A stretch of DNA of 64,000 nucleotides from Enchytraeus crypticus. Taxonomy: Eukaryota; Annelida; Clitellata; Enchytraeida; Enchytraeidae. A model generated the notes under the pieces. The model made no database searches and was not told the DNA's origin. It saw only the letters and a program-made list of their open reading frames with translations. The DNA lies in assembly GCA_905160935.1 (NCBI GenBank), contig CAJHZI010000278.1, positions 165,001 through 229,000 of the forward strand, in the 5' to 3' direction. Shown one piece after another: positions 1 to 11,625 of the stretch. Every line of letters starts with the position of its first letter. Positions within the stretch are counted from its first letter, which is position 1. The translations under genes and the position numbers were made by a program.

Positions 1-540
1 TTTCAGAAACACAGGGTATCAACCAGGCTATTGATGATTGTAGCACTCTTTGTTGTTGTTGTTTGTTAAGAGCTCTACTTTAGTCCACGATAACATCGCT
101 TACTATGAAATCAAAACCAATCCTATATGTTGCTCTTATCCTCGCCTCCTCTCATCATATCAAGCTCTGCCAGACATTCGCTGATCTTTCGTTCTTCTTT
201 TCTCAGAATGTATTTCGTTTTAATCATTTCGTACTCTTTAGAATTTATTTATCACGAAATTTTATAAGGATTCGATTTGCCGGTTAGAGCGGAGGGCGGG
301 TGTCTATCTCCCACTTTAGTTTGCTGATGACCCCCACCCCACGTCGTCTAAGAGAAAACCTGGGTACAACTTTTAATCCATCTTCCCTTCAGCTGTGTGG
401 TATAGGTGTAGGTGGGTGGTATAGCAAAATAGCAAGAGATTTAAAGGTTTACATTTTAAATAGAGATTCCTTTGAGTTAACTCGTAGAATTGACGAGGAG
501 AATACACTCATATTAATTACGACTGCTAATTTCTATATCT
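1..540. other. Unassigned AT-rich stretch
   Basis: No coding region, RNA gene or recognisable element is seen here. Short open frames occur by chance and show no domain. The right edge runs into a 15-bp satellite. Confidence 0.5.
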
Positions 541-733
541 CTAATGACTATATCTCTATCAATTATATCTCTATCAATTATATCTCTATCAATTATATCT
601 CTATCAATTATATCTCTATCAATTATATCTCTATCAATTATATCTCTATCAATTATATCTCTATCAATTATATCTCTATCAATTATATCTCTATCAATTA
701 TATCTCTATCAATTATATCTCTATCACTATTGA
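541..733. repeat. 15-bp satellite, about 12 units
   Basis: A near-perfect head-to-tail array of the unit TATATCTCTATCAAT. Because the unit is a multiple of three, frames stay open through it, which explains the artificial NYISI-type peptides. It grades into a TA dinucleotide tract. Confidence 0.95.
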
Positions 734-740
734 CTATATC

Positions 741-827
741 TTTATATCTCTATTATATATATATATATATATATCTTATATATATATATATATATCTTAT
801 ATATATATATATATATTATATATATCT

Positions 828-865
<38 letters not shown>

Positions 866-905
866 TTAACTATATCTCTGTTATCTATATCTCTATTATC
901 AATAT
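741..905. repeat. (TA)n microsatellite
   Basis: An interrupted TA/TATC dinucleotide array following directly on the 15-bp satellite. It is not coding. Confidence 0.95.
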
Positions 906-950
906 CTCTATTGACAATATCTATATTTTCTATATATCTATAAATTATCA

Positions 951-1146
951 ACAGCTGCTCTATCACAGCTGCTCTATCACAGCTGTTCTATCACAGCTGC
1001 TCTATCACAGCTGCTCTATCACATCTGCTCTATCACAGCTGTTCTATCACAGCTGCTCTATCACAGCTGCTCTATCACAGCTTCTCTATCACAGCTGCTC
1101 TATCACAGCTGCTCTATCACAGCTGTTCTATCACAGCTGCTCTATC
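951..1146. repeat. 14-bp satellite with CAGCTG in each unit
   Basis: Fourteen tandem units of CAGCTGCTCTATCA with a few substitutions (CTG to TTG, CAG to CAT). Most units contain the palindrome CAGCTG, an E-box consensus for bHLH factors. Any regulatory role is speculative. Confidence 0.95.
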
Positions 1147-1149
1147 ATA

Positions 1150-2180
1150 ACTACTAGATAACGACTTGAGAGATCTTGTGCTGATAAGCGATGAGCTGTT
1201 GAGACACTTAGGCCTATCAATCATAAGAGCTTTGAACTGAGGGAGGAAGGTAAGTCTTTGGCGGAGGGCATGACAGAAGTTAATCCTTAAAAATGACGCT
1301 TAGATCTTCTATCGTTAACTATTTGTATACAATGACTTATTCTTCCTTATCCCGGTCAACAGAAGAAAAGGTAATTAAAAGTTGTCAAAGTTTTAATGTT
1401 AATGGAATTTGGGATCTTCATGTGACCTCCCTGCAAACTGATTGTTATGCACGTTTGCACATGTTTTCAACCCCTTCCTAGAAAACCAACACGCTGCCGC
1501 CTACCCTCCCTCCCCACGCCCCTCCCCCCTCTCCCTCTCTCTCAAGAGCCTACTCAAGAGCCTATATCTCGCTTTCTCTTTAGACTGCAAATTTTAGGCC
1601 CTATAATCTACAATATAAGTTCGTAATTAGTATTAGTATCTTAGAACATTACCTAGTTTTAGTTTAAACAAACATCTAAAAGTAGTATAATAATTTCTCC
1701 GACAATAGAGATTTCACATCTACAACGGCAGTATTTGCTACGTAAGTGGAAGTTTTGATGATCCTTATTGTTGTTCAATATGGCGACTTTGAGATTAAAC
1801 ACAAAGGCAAGTTTTACTTGCGTTTTCTGTTTGGAATCAAATCAGTTGCGGGAAATAAGTATTATACACATATGTATGTTTTTTATAATTATTTTGTATA
1901 TGAGGACTGGAACAAATGTTGCTAGATGGCGTAGAGTTCCGCTCACATGTAGAAATTTTTACTTATTTAGATGTTAATTTAAATGTAATTGTAATTTAGC
2001 TCATGAATACTATGAACTCTTCCTGTAAAGTATTCTCGAAGACCGAGTTCGGCCATGACACTGCTATATATGTTTTCGTTGTAATAGTAATAATAATATG
2101 GTTTTGGGGAGGTTATCAGCTGATTACATAGGCCATGCATCTAAACTATTACTCATAGAGGCCTACATGGTGTGCAATAT
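1150..2180. other. Unassigned stretch
   Basis: No gene or classified repeat is recognised. There is a pyrimidine-rich run at about 1500-1560. Confidence 0.4.
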
Positions 2181-2185
2181 TAGAA

Positions 2186-2430
2186 AGTCTCAATAGCGCA
2201 ATGGTTAGAGGTGTAGACAACGTCATGAAGTTTTAAATGACAGACCCTGAGGTGAATTGAACCACCGTGGGTTAGAATCCCAGCCGCGCATATCTGGGAG
2301 TAAAATCTCGGACATTCAATGGACTGGCTACAAGGAAAATGGACCAAATTGCCTAACGGATATAACATGTGGTAAAGTGATAGATATCAACGTAGTTGAT
2401 AATTTCACTATAATGTGTGTGTGGTAATAA
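2186..2430 (+). mobile_element. tRNA-derived SINE, family 2
   Basis: The left part reads like a tRNA: an A-box-like segment TAGCGCAATGGTTAGAG and, 70-80 bp on, a B-box-like GGGTTAGAATCC. A common body follows (CTCGGACATTCA...GGACTGG, then TGATAGATATCAACG). The same order appears at 17.82-18.07 (-), 36.00-36.24 (-) and 57.30-57.53 kb (+). The copies are divergent, so the family is old. Confidence 0.75.
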
Positions 2431-3240
2431 AAATCCTATAGAAAAATTGCGAAAGATTCGTCAATTACTGACATTTCACCTTGAAATATTAATCATTAAT
2501 AGGCGATGAATTTTGTTAAAAGTTCTCCTATATTGTAGAAATATTTATAACGGGCAGGAGTTAACTAATCTTTACAAAAAAATTTCTTTTTCATTTAACA
2601 CACCACGTTAAAAGTAAATTAGAATCAATTCCATCAATCAATATGAATTTAACCCGCAATTTCACGCCGTAAGACATTGCCAGGGACGAATTCCTTTCAG
2701 AAAGTATGCTTGCCCTGGAATAGTCCGTTAGATTATGATGACTCGGATAGTGTGCTACATTGTGCTCGAAATGAGAGCTCAGAACTAAGATGTAGGTCAG
2801 AAATAATTTTCTGACTGATACAATAATTTTGTTGTCCATGAACTGCTGTGGCATGGACTGCTTTTCAGATCTCTTGCAGAACAGTCTATGTTTCCGTCGT
2901 GTTTCTTAGTTGAATTTAGAAGCGTGATACTTTTCCAACGTTGTTCCCCTGGCGTCAAAATTAAGTAGATTAACTTACGGAAGAATCAAGAGGAATTCTA
3001 CTATTTTATATTGCGCAGCCTCTTCTACGAGTATGATAATATGTAATATGTTTGTAGTATAATATGTATGTAATATGGAAATATGTATATAATGTAATAT
3101 GCATGGCCTATTACAGGATTTGTTAGGCACTGACATGGATTTGGTTTATTGTCACAATTAATTGAGAGTTGGTGAATTAACTTGAACTTTAACTCATACA
3201 TTTAAATTAGAGTATTTGTTCTACTCGAATTATTTAGTTT
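2431..3240. other. Unassigned stretch
   Basis: No gene or classified element is seen. AT-rich with short (TAATATG)-like repeats at about 3040-3110. Confidence 0.4.
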
Positions 3241-3244
3241 AAAC

Positions 3245-3375
3245 TTCATCATCATCATCTTCTCTTTATTCCCAGCTAACTGGGGTCGGGATACGAATCG
3301 ACCTTCTCCACCCCTCCCCATCCCATATCATATCTTCCTTCAATCCCTTTTATCTCTTCCATTCACTTTGGAAAA
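3245..3375 (-). mobile_element. LINE 3' tail fragment (RTE-like, GATGAT-ended)
   Basis: Reverse-strand text ends in a (GATGAT) tract and includes the segment equivalent to GGTCGGGATACGAATCGACC on the + strand. The same segment is seen at 57.16-57.26 kb, where the reverse strand reads DRKEWRRSIRIPTLFKLG, and in + orientation at 34.64-34.86 kb. Confidence 0.6.
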
Positions 3376-3448
3376 ATTTCTAGCAATTTCTGGAGCCTAG
3401 GCGCTCACCAACAGAATGCGCTATCTGACGTTGGTTTGGATCTTAGTG

Positions 3449-3525
3449 CTTTAGTCGTATTATAAACTCGTGCAGTCACCGGTTGGTCAATTATTCAAAC
3501 AACCCGGACACAACACGAGAATATA
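3449..3525. repeat. Unclassified dispersed repeat
   Basis: The phrase around GGTTGGTCAATTATTC...CGGACACAACACG recurs, diverged, at about 22.13-22.21, 25.57-25.64, 42.19-42.27, 43.03-43.12 and 47.21-47.28 kb. It has no coding capacity and no clear RNA-gene ancestry. Confidence 0.5.
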
Positions 3526-3624
3526 CAAAAAAGGACTGAAATGTCAAACTTGTTTATATTCAAAACATTTTAATAATTAGCTAAATATTTAGCGCATGCT
3601 ATGCCAACGTATAAATAAAGGAAG

Positions 3625-3990
3625 ATATAAGGAAACTGGAGGCAATGGCAATGTGGATTTTGAGAAGAATGGCGAGGATTAGATGGACTCAGAAGGTTAC
3701 AAATGAGGAAGTCCTGGAGAGAGTTGGCACAGATAGACAGTTTTTAAATGTATTAAGAAATAGGAAGAAGAGATGGATAGGACACATTCTAAGGGGGGAA
3801 GGTCTATTAAAAGAGGTCATAGAAGGCAGAATGGAAGGAAAAAGACGCAGGGGCAGGCCAAAATTAAGTAGGCCTATGTTAGATGATTTATGACTCACTC
3901 GTATGTGGAAATGAAGAGGAAGGCGGAAGACAGAGAAGAGTGGAGGCGTTATGTACCATGGACCTGCCAGTAGGCAGTGCACTAAGAGAG
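3625..3990 (+). mobile_element. LINE 3' end (family R, RTE-like)
   Basis: Encodes the C-terminal LINE segment RIRWTQKVTNEEVLERVG ... KKRWIGHILRGEGLLKEVIE ... RRRGRPKL, broken by a stop. The element ends in CATGGACCTGCCAGTAGGC, then GTGCACTAAGAGAGAGA. This 3' signature is shared by about ten other fragments in the window. It is strongly 5'-truncated and not functional. Confidence 0.85.
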
Positions 3991-4089
3991 AGAGATGCCA
4001 ACGTAAGATTTTGTACAAATTATTTTTAAAATTTCAGAAAACGCACTTAGTGTGATCGAACCAACCATCTGTAACCAACCATCTGATAT

Positions 4090-4306
4090 TCTTAAAGAGG
4101 TTATTTAATAATGCTAATAATTATAACAATAATAATAAAATAATAATAATAATAGTAATAATACAAATAATAAAATTAAATAATAATAACAATAGCAACA
4201 AAAACAATAATAATAACAATAGTAGTAATAATAATATGTACATTAATAATTATAATATTACTAACAATAACAACAATGACAACAATATCAACAACAACAA
4301 CAATAA

Positions 4307-4344
<38 letters not shown>

Positions 4345-4350
4345 CTAATA
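4090..4350. repeat. (AAT)n/(AAC)n microsatellite
   Basis: A long imperfect AAT/ATA trinucleotide tract with AAC interruptions. It precedes the Ser/Gln-rich repeat at 4354. Confidence 0.95.
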
Positions 4351-4353
4351 AAG

Positions 4354-4797
4354 AAACTCGAGGCTAGAATGGCCTCTGCCTCCCAGGAGTCCCTCTCACC
4401 AGGGCCACAGCACCAGGGTCAAAGGCTGAACCAGATGTTGGCCTCAGGGCAGGCCTGAGGCGGAGAGGCAAGGTCATCGGGTTTTACAAATCAGAGCTCT
4501 ACCAAGCGGATACTCGCTCCCAAAATTCCCTAGGAACAGCTATCCAGATTTCAGGGTTGTTGACTTCTAAAAGCGGTTCTCCCAACAGAGTTCTCACAAC
4601 TGCCTTCATCAACGCCTGTTCAGGGGAGTCACCGTCGTGGTGGATCGATAACAGATGAAGTAGAGACGGGCGATGCTGGAGCCAAAAGCTGTGGATTCAG
4701 GGCAATGTCACCCGCTGCTGCGATCAGCAACGTTTAATAATAATAATAATAATAATTATTATTATTATTATTATTAAAAATTATTATAATAATAAGC
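4354..4797 (+). repeat. Dispersed Ser/Gln-rich peptide repeat with (AAT)n tail, decayed copy
   Basis: Reads LEARMASASQESLSPGPQ and then loses frame. It is a paralogue of 16007-16394, where the frame stays open. Both copies end in GCTGCTG/CGATCAGCAACGTTTAA followed by AAT repeats, which suggests one mobile unit or the same part of one. The function of the peptide is unknown. Confidence 0.65.
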
Positions 4798-4829
4798 TCC
4801 GCAGCCAGCGAGAGCCCATATGCTAAACA

Positions 4830-4910
4830 GAATATTACGAGAAAGAGAAAGAGAGAGAATAGGAGAGAAAGAGAGAGAATAGGAAAGAGAGAGAGAGAGA
4901 ATGAGAGAGA
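4830..4910. repeat. (GA)n microsatellite
   Basis: GAGA-rich purine tract between two retroelement fragments. Confidence 0.9.
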
Positions 4911-4975
4911 ATTGTGCATTTGAAATGATTTATGATCAAATAAAAAGGGACAGAAATAATAATAATAATAATAAT

Positions 4976-5345
4976 AAGGGTGGTCTTGGAATTCGTCTTG
5001 TTTCCCATATCGCGCCTTCAGCCTTCTTGGCATATATAGTCGACCGGATTTACAACACTCTGTTAGAATCCCAGTCTAATGCAGTCGACAGATCACGACT
5101 CCTAGCTGTGTCAACCAAAAGAAGCAGCGACTGGCTTCACGCTCTCCCTGTTGCTTCTTGTGGGCTTTTTTTAGACAATGAGGCTATTCGAGAAGCCGTT
5201 AGTTTTCGTTTAGGGGCGAAAACTTTGCGAGCCTCACATGTGCCCCTGCGGTCATGAAGTTGACGCTTTAGGTCTCCACTGCTTCTCCTGCAAACGAAGC
5301 TCAGGTAGAATGTCTCGCCATCAATTTAAATGACTTGCCAATTCC
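4976..5345 (+). mobile_element. LINE fragment, post-RT segment (family C)
   Basis: Encodes GGLGIRLVSHIAPSAFLA ... RSSDWLHALPVASCGLFL, then a Cys/His-rich piece (CGHEVDALGLHCFSC in a shifted frame). Family knowledge: this block normally follows the reverse transcriptase in this retroelement type. Here it lies before the RT at 5390, so the fragments are rearranged. Frameshifts show it is dead. Confidence 0.7.
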
Positions 5346-5389
5346 TTCGCCCTAGACAGGTTCTCAGACTCCCTTCAACCGCTCCAGGT

Positions 5390-6565
5390 TAGCGTGGGTG
5401 TGAAAGGAGGTTGTGAAGCCGCCGTGCATGCCACCCGACGATTCATTAGCAGCTTGCCAGATGATTGGGTAGTGGCGAAACTGAACTTTTGCAACGCTTT
5501 TTACTACTTGAAAAGGGTTCCCATGCTAGAAGCTGTAGACTCTTCACTGCCTGAGCTGGGGCTCTTCTGCCGTATGAAGACCCAAGTATTCTACTTTTCG
5601 GTCAACGGGTGATCATGTCTAGCGATGGGTTACAACAGGGTGACCCTTTGGGCCCTCTCCTGTTCAGTTTGACTATATATCCGTTACTCCAGTCACTATG
5701 CACTTCTCTGAAAATAGGTTACTTAGACGACGTAACTGTGGGCGGGGATGAGTCTACCGTGGCGGAGGATATCTCAACCAGATACCTTTCCCGCAACCAT
5801 CAGGGCTGATGGTTGCGGGAAAGGCTTTGGGACTAAGACTGAAGATAAATAAATGTGAGCTGATTAGCACTCGCTCCGACAGTAACTTTTCAGTCATCAA
5901 TTCATTCATTCATGTAAAGCCTGTCGAAGTCAGTCTACTTGGAGCTCCGCTGCAGACAGGTCAAGCTATGGATTTGGCTCTCAATATTCAGTGCTCTAAC
6001 CTAGAGAGAGCTGCCAGCCGGTTGAAGCTCATCGGCCCGCACGACACTCTTACGATATTGCGGAGCTGTGTAGGTTCTTCTAAGGTCATATACATATTGC
6101 GTGCCTCTCCATGTGCTGGTCATCCGGCATTGCAAGCTTATGATTCCATTATGCGAAAGTCGCCCAGTAGCATCGTTAATATTCATTTTAACGACTTTCA
6201 ATGGATTCAAGCCAACCTGCCAATCTGCAACGGATGATTGAGTATACGCTCTGTCTCGTCGCTGGCACCTTCTGCCTTTTTTGCTTCAGCCGCGGGGTCT
6301 GCCGTTTTACAAAATTCAAGCCTTTCCGGTTTCTATTATTAACAGCCTTTTTTGTGCTGTATGGGACGTCAAGGTCATTGACACTCTGGTAATTTTCGAT
6401 CTGAATCTGAACAGAAATTCACTGCCGGCGAATCTTCTGAACTAGCCGCCTTTAAGAAAATTGATAAATACAGAGATCTGTTCTTAGGGTATGAAGTTGT
6501 TCCGGAGTCGATTGAAACCATGGGCCCGATTAATTCCGATGGAGTTGACTCTATTATGGTGGACT
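5390..6565 (+). mobile_element. LINE reverse transcriptase core and C-terminal tail (family C), decayed
   Basis: Three successive frames carry RT motifs: GGCEAAVHATRRFISSLPDD and a palm-like NAFYYLKR; GLQQGDPLGPLLFSLTI with the catalytic YLDDV; then LRLKINKCELIST. Downstream (about 6390-6560) is a C-terminal motif, AAFKKIDKYRDL ... VPESIETMGPINSDG, matching the segment at 46.26-46.47 kb. At least two frameshifts disrupt the ORF. A palindromic junction lies at 5795-5825. Confidence 0.8.
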
Positions 6566-6870
6566 GAATGGATTGGAAATGTGGATTTGGAGAACAGTGG
6601 AGTGGATTAGCTAGACTCAAAGGTTACAAATGAGGAAGTTCTGGAGAGAGTTGGTACAGATACACAGTTGATAAAATTTTAAGTAATGGAAAGAAGAGTT
6701 GGATAGGGCACATTCTAAGGGGGAAAGTCTAGTAAAAGAGGTCATAGAAGGTAGAATGGAAGGAAAAAGAGGCAGGGGCAGGCCAAGATTAGGTATTTTA
6801 AATGATTTAAAGATCCATTCATATGTGGAAATGAAAAGGAAGACGGAAGACAGAGAGTGTAGATAAATTA
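6565..6870 (+). mobile_element. LINE 3' end (family R)
   Basis: Same 3' segment as 3625-3990 (TNEEVLERVG-type protein, GGACACATTCTAAGG-like DNA), with several indels. It joins the family C fragment directly. Confidence 0.8.
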
Positions 6871-7019
6871 TTGGAATTGCTTCTGTGACGTCCCTGACAT
6901 CATCGTTGTATGAGAAAACGGACATTAAGCCTTTATTATTATTATTATTATTTGTTTTTTTAATTTATTTGTTATAATTTTTTTTTCATATTTTAATTTT
7001 TATTAATCAATCATTCAAA

Positions 7020-7396
7020 TAAATAAGAATTTAACGTCCTGTTCCTCGCTATAAGGCAATGTTAGGGACGTCTCTTGCAGACTCTACACAAACAGGTGCC
7101 AAAGCATCACACGATGACGACTGATTACACAGAGACCACAAGAGAAAGCGAGATCAAAACGGTGCAAGTCCAATGCAAGCGGGTCAAAATTTAGACCTAT
7201 GGCGGAAAGGGTTAGTTTTAGCTTGCCAAGGAAAGTACCAATGAAGTTGCAAGAACGAAGATCTTGTGGCAGAGAGTTCCATATTGTCGGAACAGAAAAC
7301 ATGTAGGAGAGTCTGCCCATAGTAAAGTCTCTTATTTTTTTATCCCAGGGCTCTTTACAGCCCAGGGCACAAAAATTATAATAATATAATAATAAC

Positions 7397-7400
<4 letters not shown>
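7020..7400 (-). mobile_element. CR1/L2-like LINE 3' end
   Basis: The reverse strand encodes the extreme C-terminus FSVPTIWNSLPQDLRSCN ... TFLGKLKL, a typical CR1/L2 ending. After the stop comes a short 3' UTR related to those at 32.6 and 46.6 kb (TTTAACGTCC...TCCTC...GGGACGTC on the + strand). Confidence 0.75.
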
Positions 7401-7432
<32 letters not shown>

Positions 7433-7462
7433 TAAAGTGAATATAATAATAGTAGTAATAAC

Positions 7463-7600
7463 AGCCTTTTTGTGCTGTATGGGACGTCACGGCCATTGAC
7501 ACACTTGAAAATTTTGATCTGAATCTGAACACAATTTCACTGCCGGCGAAGCCGCTGAAATAGCCGCCTTTAAGAAAATTACTCTTTAATGTTCTCGCAA
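7463..7600 (+). mobile_element. LINE family C tail fragment
   Basis: Begins AACAGCCTTTTTGTGCTGT right after an AAT microsatellite and runs into GCCGCCTTTAAGAAAATT. It is the same module as 6330-6460 and 16535-16745. Confidence 0.7.
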
Positions 7601-7619
7601 TGGTCTTCATTGCTATATA

Positions 7620-7735
7620 CTGTATACGTATGTCACTTTCACTTTAATCTTCTCCTAATGGTCAGTAATGCTATATATGCTATAATGGTTATAATCCTAT
7701 ATACACTTTCACTATAGTGTTCTTTAAAGGTTATA
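7620..7735. repeat. Loose array of a ~45-bp motif
   Basis: Two to three copies of CACTTTCACTTTAATCTTCT followed by CCTAATGGTC...AATGCTATATA. The motif recurs in loose arrays at 11.95-12.09, 14.69-14.78, 16.84-17.03, 37.33-37.38 and 57.96-58.44 kb. Confidence 0.7.
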
Positions 7736-7744
7736 ATGGATTAG

Positions 7745-8070
7745 GAATATTAGGACTGGAGGCTTTGGAAATGTGGATTTGTAGAAAAATGGAGAGGATT
7801 AGTTAGACTCAAAAGAGTACAAATGAGTAAGTTCTGGAGAGAGTTGGTACAGAGAGATGTAAACAGTTGATAAAAGTTTTAAGTAACAGGAAGAAGATTT
7901 GGATAGGGCACATTCTAAGGGCAAGTCTATTAAGCAAGGTCATAGAAGGTAGAATGGAAGGAAAAAGAGGCAGGGGCAAGCCGAGATTAGGTATGTTAGA
8001 TTATTTAAAGACCCACTGATAGGTAGAAATGAAGAGGAAGGCGGAAAACAGAGCAGAGTGGAGGCGTTAA
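7745..8070 (+). mobile_element. LINE 3' end (family R)
   Basis: Decayed copy of the family R C-terminal segment and 3' UTR (AGGACTGGAGGCTTTGG... to ...GCGGAAAACAGAGCAGAGTG). Confidence 0.75.
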
Positions 8071-8071
8071 A

Positions 8072-8130
8072 AAGCTAAGATTAACGTCAATTTCCTCACG
8101 CGAAAGCGATGTCAGTGACGGGCGAGCCCA
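8072..8130 (-). mobile_element. tRNA-SINE family 1, 3' part
   Basis: Reverse complement of the SINE 1 body (GCTCGCCCGTCACTGACATC...GTGAGGAAATTGACGTTAAT). The tRNA-like head is missing. Confidence 0.65.
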
Positions 8131-8189
8131 GCACAGTATGTTACAAAGAACTGGGAGCCACGGCGTTGGAGTCGATTTGATTGTCCCAG

Positions 8190-10870
8190 AAACTATGCGC
8201 ATGGAGTCTTTGAGAAACGTTCCCATGATGGACAGCAGTATTCAGGCACCGAATAGCACAGAGCAATCGCTGATATTCTTAATGTTACTGCATCCGCGCC
8301 CCAGGTTGTTCCCACCAATTTCTGCAACATATTATTTCTTGACTTAATTGTTGCTGCCGTTTTACTCAAATGCTCCTTGTACGACAGCGTTCGATCCAAA
8401 ATTACACCAAGATAAACCGGTAGAGGATCAAAGGGTAGCTGTATACCATCCATAGACACATTGTGCTTGTAGTTAGCTTTAGCATTTTGGAGATGAAACA
8501 CACTTGTGAGTGTTTTTGTGGAGCTTGGAATGAGACGCCATTTCTTTAGATATTTAGTCATCATCAACATATCGTTATTTAATGTACGCCCGATTTCTCC
8601 AAATGTTCGACCTTAGACAGCGCAACAAATGTCATCCGCGTAAGCGAACTGTCGCGCAGTAGTCGGAGGCAGGTCACTGATGTAAAGGTTAAATAGGGCA
8701 GGAGATAGAACAGACCCCTGTGGGAGACCACTTGTTTGATTCCTCCATCGACTTTTACCGTAGTTCATGTGAACTCTGAACCATCTGTCCCTTATAAACG
8801 TATGCACTATATCCGTGAACCATTGTGGCATGCATTTTGAGAGCTTTACTAGCAGACCCTTATGCCATACAATGTCGTACGATGCTGTGAGGTCAAGGAA
8901 TATTAAACCTGTTTTGAGACCTTCTTGAAAGCCGTCTCAATGTAGGTCGTAAGGGCTAGGACTTGATCGGAAGTGGATCTTCCAGGACGAAAACCAGCTT
9001 GTTCAATTGAGAATATATTCTCTACGATTGGCTGGATTCGTCGAAGAATAATTCTTTCAAGAACCTTATAACATACACTCAGCAATGAAATCGGGCGGTA
9101 GTTAGAAGCACATTTTGGATCCTTACCCGGTTTAGGAATTGCAATCACCTTGGCTTGCCTCCAGTCTCTAGGCATCATTTTCTCATTTTGTACTCGGTTG
9201 AAAATATGACACAGACATATAGTTGCAAGTGGGCCAAGGTGGGCTAAGAATTCTGGGAATATGGCATCATAACCTGCCGCTGTTCCCATTTTCACTTCTT
9301 TCACTGCCAGTATAAATTATTCCACGGAAAACGATTCGAACTGATCGAGGTTTTGATTCGAAAGCCTAAATTTCCCCCATTCCTCCTGTATTCTAAGTAT
9401 AGTTATCGGTTCCAGGGGTGCCTGAGTCACTTCTACCAATCTTGAGGCAACTTGATTAGTAGTGACAGGCACTTGACGAGGTTGAGGATGTTTTTCGGCA
9501 GCTCCTAATCTACGAATGAGACTCCAAGTTTTTCTGCTTCATCGTAAGAAGCTCATCTCTGACGTACTCTCTCGCCATTTTGCTCTATGGCTGCTGTCGA
9601 GCGCTTCAATTACTTTATCTGCTATATCGGCTTCACCTGTTTTCTTATATTCTCTTAACAGTTCTGCACAATCATCGTCGATGCCTGGAATGTAACTCTG
9701 CTGATACCACGAGGTATTGATTTTGCAGTTGCTTTCCATATAGCCTTCTTGAAACTATCGTAACATTCGTCTATTGAGGCATTCGTCATAGGAATGGCTG
9801 ACACACTTCGGTCTAACGTCTCCGTAAATATTGACCACTTGGCCTTACGAAAATTCAATCTAGGCTTCTGCGTACTATTTACATTCGGAATTTTCAAACC
9901 CACTTGTATGAGAATCGGACTATACTGACTACGGGGAAAATTGTCCAAAACTGTTACCGTTGCTGGCTGAGCATGACGGTTTCTTGTTGCGACCCAGCAT
10001 AAGTCAAGATTGTAATCACGCATCCATCGGGCTGAGTGAAATGTTCCTTTCTGTTTTGGGTCATGCACTAGGCATAATCCCATATTTTACGCCCATTTCA
10101 CCAATTTTTCACTATCTTGATTATCATTATCATAACCCCATTCTATATGATGACTATTAAAATCACCGACGAATAAACCAGGATGGGGTAGCTCGGGTTG
10201 CATTGTCCTATCCCATTCCATGCTAGGAGGTTTGTAGACGTTCGCTAGGTGAAAATCTCCAACGGAGAACGTGTCGCAAAATGTGAACAATTGCACCACT
10301 TCTGCATCAGATATGTTCTTTCTCACATACGAAGCTCTTCCGTACTTTGAGTGCAAATTTACAGATATTATATCGTAACCTGGAATTAATAATAATCTAA
10401 CTTCGTTACGGATAAAATGAGTTTCTTGCAAACATATGACATCAACTTTATGGTGTACTGCTAGCTGTTGTATCAAACTTCACTTCGCATGAGATAGTCC
10501 CTCTACATTTAGCTGCAGGACTCGTAACGCTGGACCTAAATTAATCGCTGACTGTTGACTAACGCTATCTGTATCTCGATGACCGGGATTCACTGAATTC
10601 GGTCCGCTGGTTGAATCAGTTGTTGCTCCGCTTGTTGGATCTTGAGCGGGATCAGAGGGTGTGCTGCGGGACCATGATTCATTGCCCTAGGAGGAGAGTT
10701 TCTTGGAGGATCGAGTGAGGATGTATCTGGATTGGATAAGGATGTACCTAGTTGCCTATCCGCACGAGGTCGCCAGAGCTTATACTTAAACATAGTCTTA
10801 CGAGTAGGCCTAGACGGCATACATTTAGTATTTTGATAGCGCAAAAGGTCGGCCAAAGTGTAAATAAGCA
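8190..10870 (-). mobile_element. Jockey-like non-LTR retrotransposon, decayed
   Basis: On the - strand, in order: a Pro/Gln-rich stretch (10.87-10.6 kb); an apurinic-type endonuclease (LRVLQLNVEGLS near 10.51 kb, VDVICLQETHF, GDFNSHHIEWG); and a reverse transcriptase with PKPGKDPKCASNYRPISLL, EQAGFRPGRSTSDQV, SGLPQGSVLSPALFNLY, catalytic FAYADDI and YLGVILDRTLSYKEH. The endonuclease SDH-type motif reads SQYSPI, an inactivating-looking change. Several stops and frame changes (near 10.49, 10.08, 9.30, 8.83 and 8.57 kb) make it inactive. Assignment to the Jockey group is by general resemblance. Confidence 0.85.
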
Positions 10871-11217
10871 TAATATCATTAGTATATAGTTTTCAGCTGT
10901 AGATATGAAAAGGTTAAGAACTACTGCGTAGGTCAACGCGACTTCAGCAGCTGCCCCTGGGTTAAAAGTCTGCGGCTGTATCAGCTGCTTGCTTTTATAG
11001 GGCACAGCTAGTAGACGGGTGACGCTTATGGCCAATTTTATGACACTCCGATAGTAAGCTATCGCAGGTTTTATCGAAGGGATAGTCACTTTTGGAATTT
11101 ATGAACACTTGTTGATTCGATAAAGTCCGCTTAGCGACTATGAGTTAGCGACTGAACTATCGCCTCAGCTTTCACCGGATAAGCCTCTATCGACTCTGTG
11201 CAATGCTGCAGCGTCAT
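10871..11217. other. Unassigned stretch
   Basis: No gene or classified repeat is seen. It may be the 5' region of the preceding LINE. Confidence 0.35.
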
Positions 11218-11260
11218 TGTTCTCTCTCTCTTTCTCTCACTCTCTCTCTCTTTCTCTCTA

Positions 11261-11353
<93 letters not shown>

Positions 11354-11375
11354 ATATATATATATATATATATAT
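11218..11375. repeat. (TC)n then (TA)n microsatellites
   Basis: About 90 bp of TC repeats followed by about 60 bp of TA repeats. Confidence 0.95.
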
Positions 11376-11404
11376 AATAAATCCTGGGTTCAAACATATA
11401 ATAA

Positions 11405-11486
11405 ATCGCGGGTTTAAATTCTGGGCTCGCCCGTCATTGACATCGCTTTCCAGTGAGGAAACTGACGTTAACCTTAGCTTTACCAG

Positions 11487-11490
<4 letters not shown>
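11405..11490 (+). mobile_element. tRNA-SINE family 1, 3' part
   Basis: Starts at the B-box-like GGGTTTAAATTC and runs through GCTCGCCCGTCATTGACATC to the terminus CCTTAGCTTTACCAGCTT, where a TA array begins. Confidence 0.75.
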
Positions 11491-11534
<44 letters not shown>

Positions 11535-11579
11535 TGTAATATTATATATATATATATTAGCGGACCTTAGCTTTACCAG

Positions 11580-11625
<46 letters not shown>

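Noticed and set aside
300-1161. Open frames rich in NYISI, IYIYIY and SLSII
   Set aside because: They are translations of the 15-bp, TA and 14-bp repeats; repeat units divisible by three stay open by chance.
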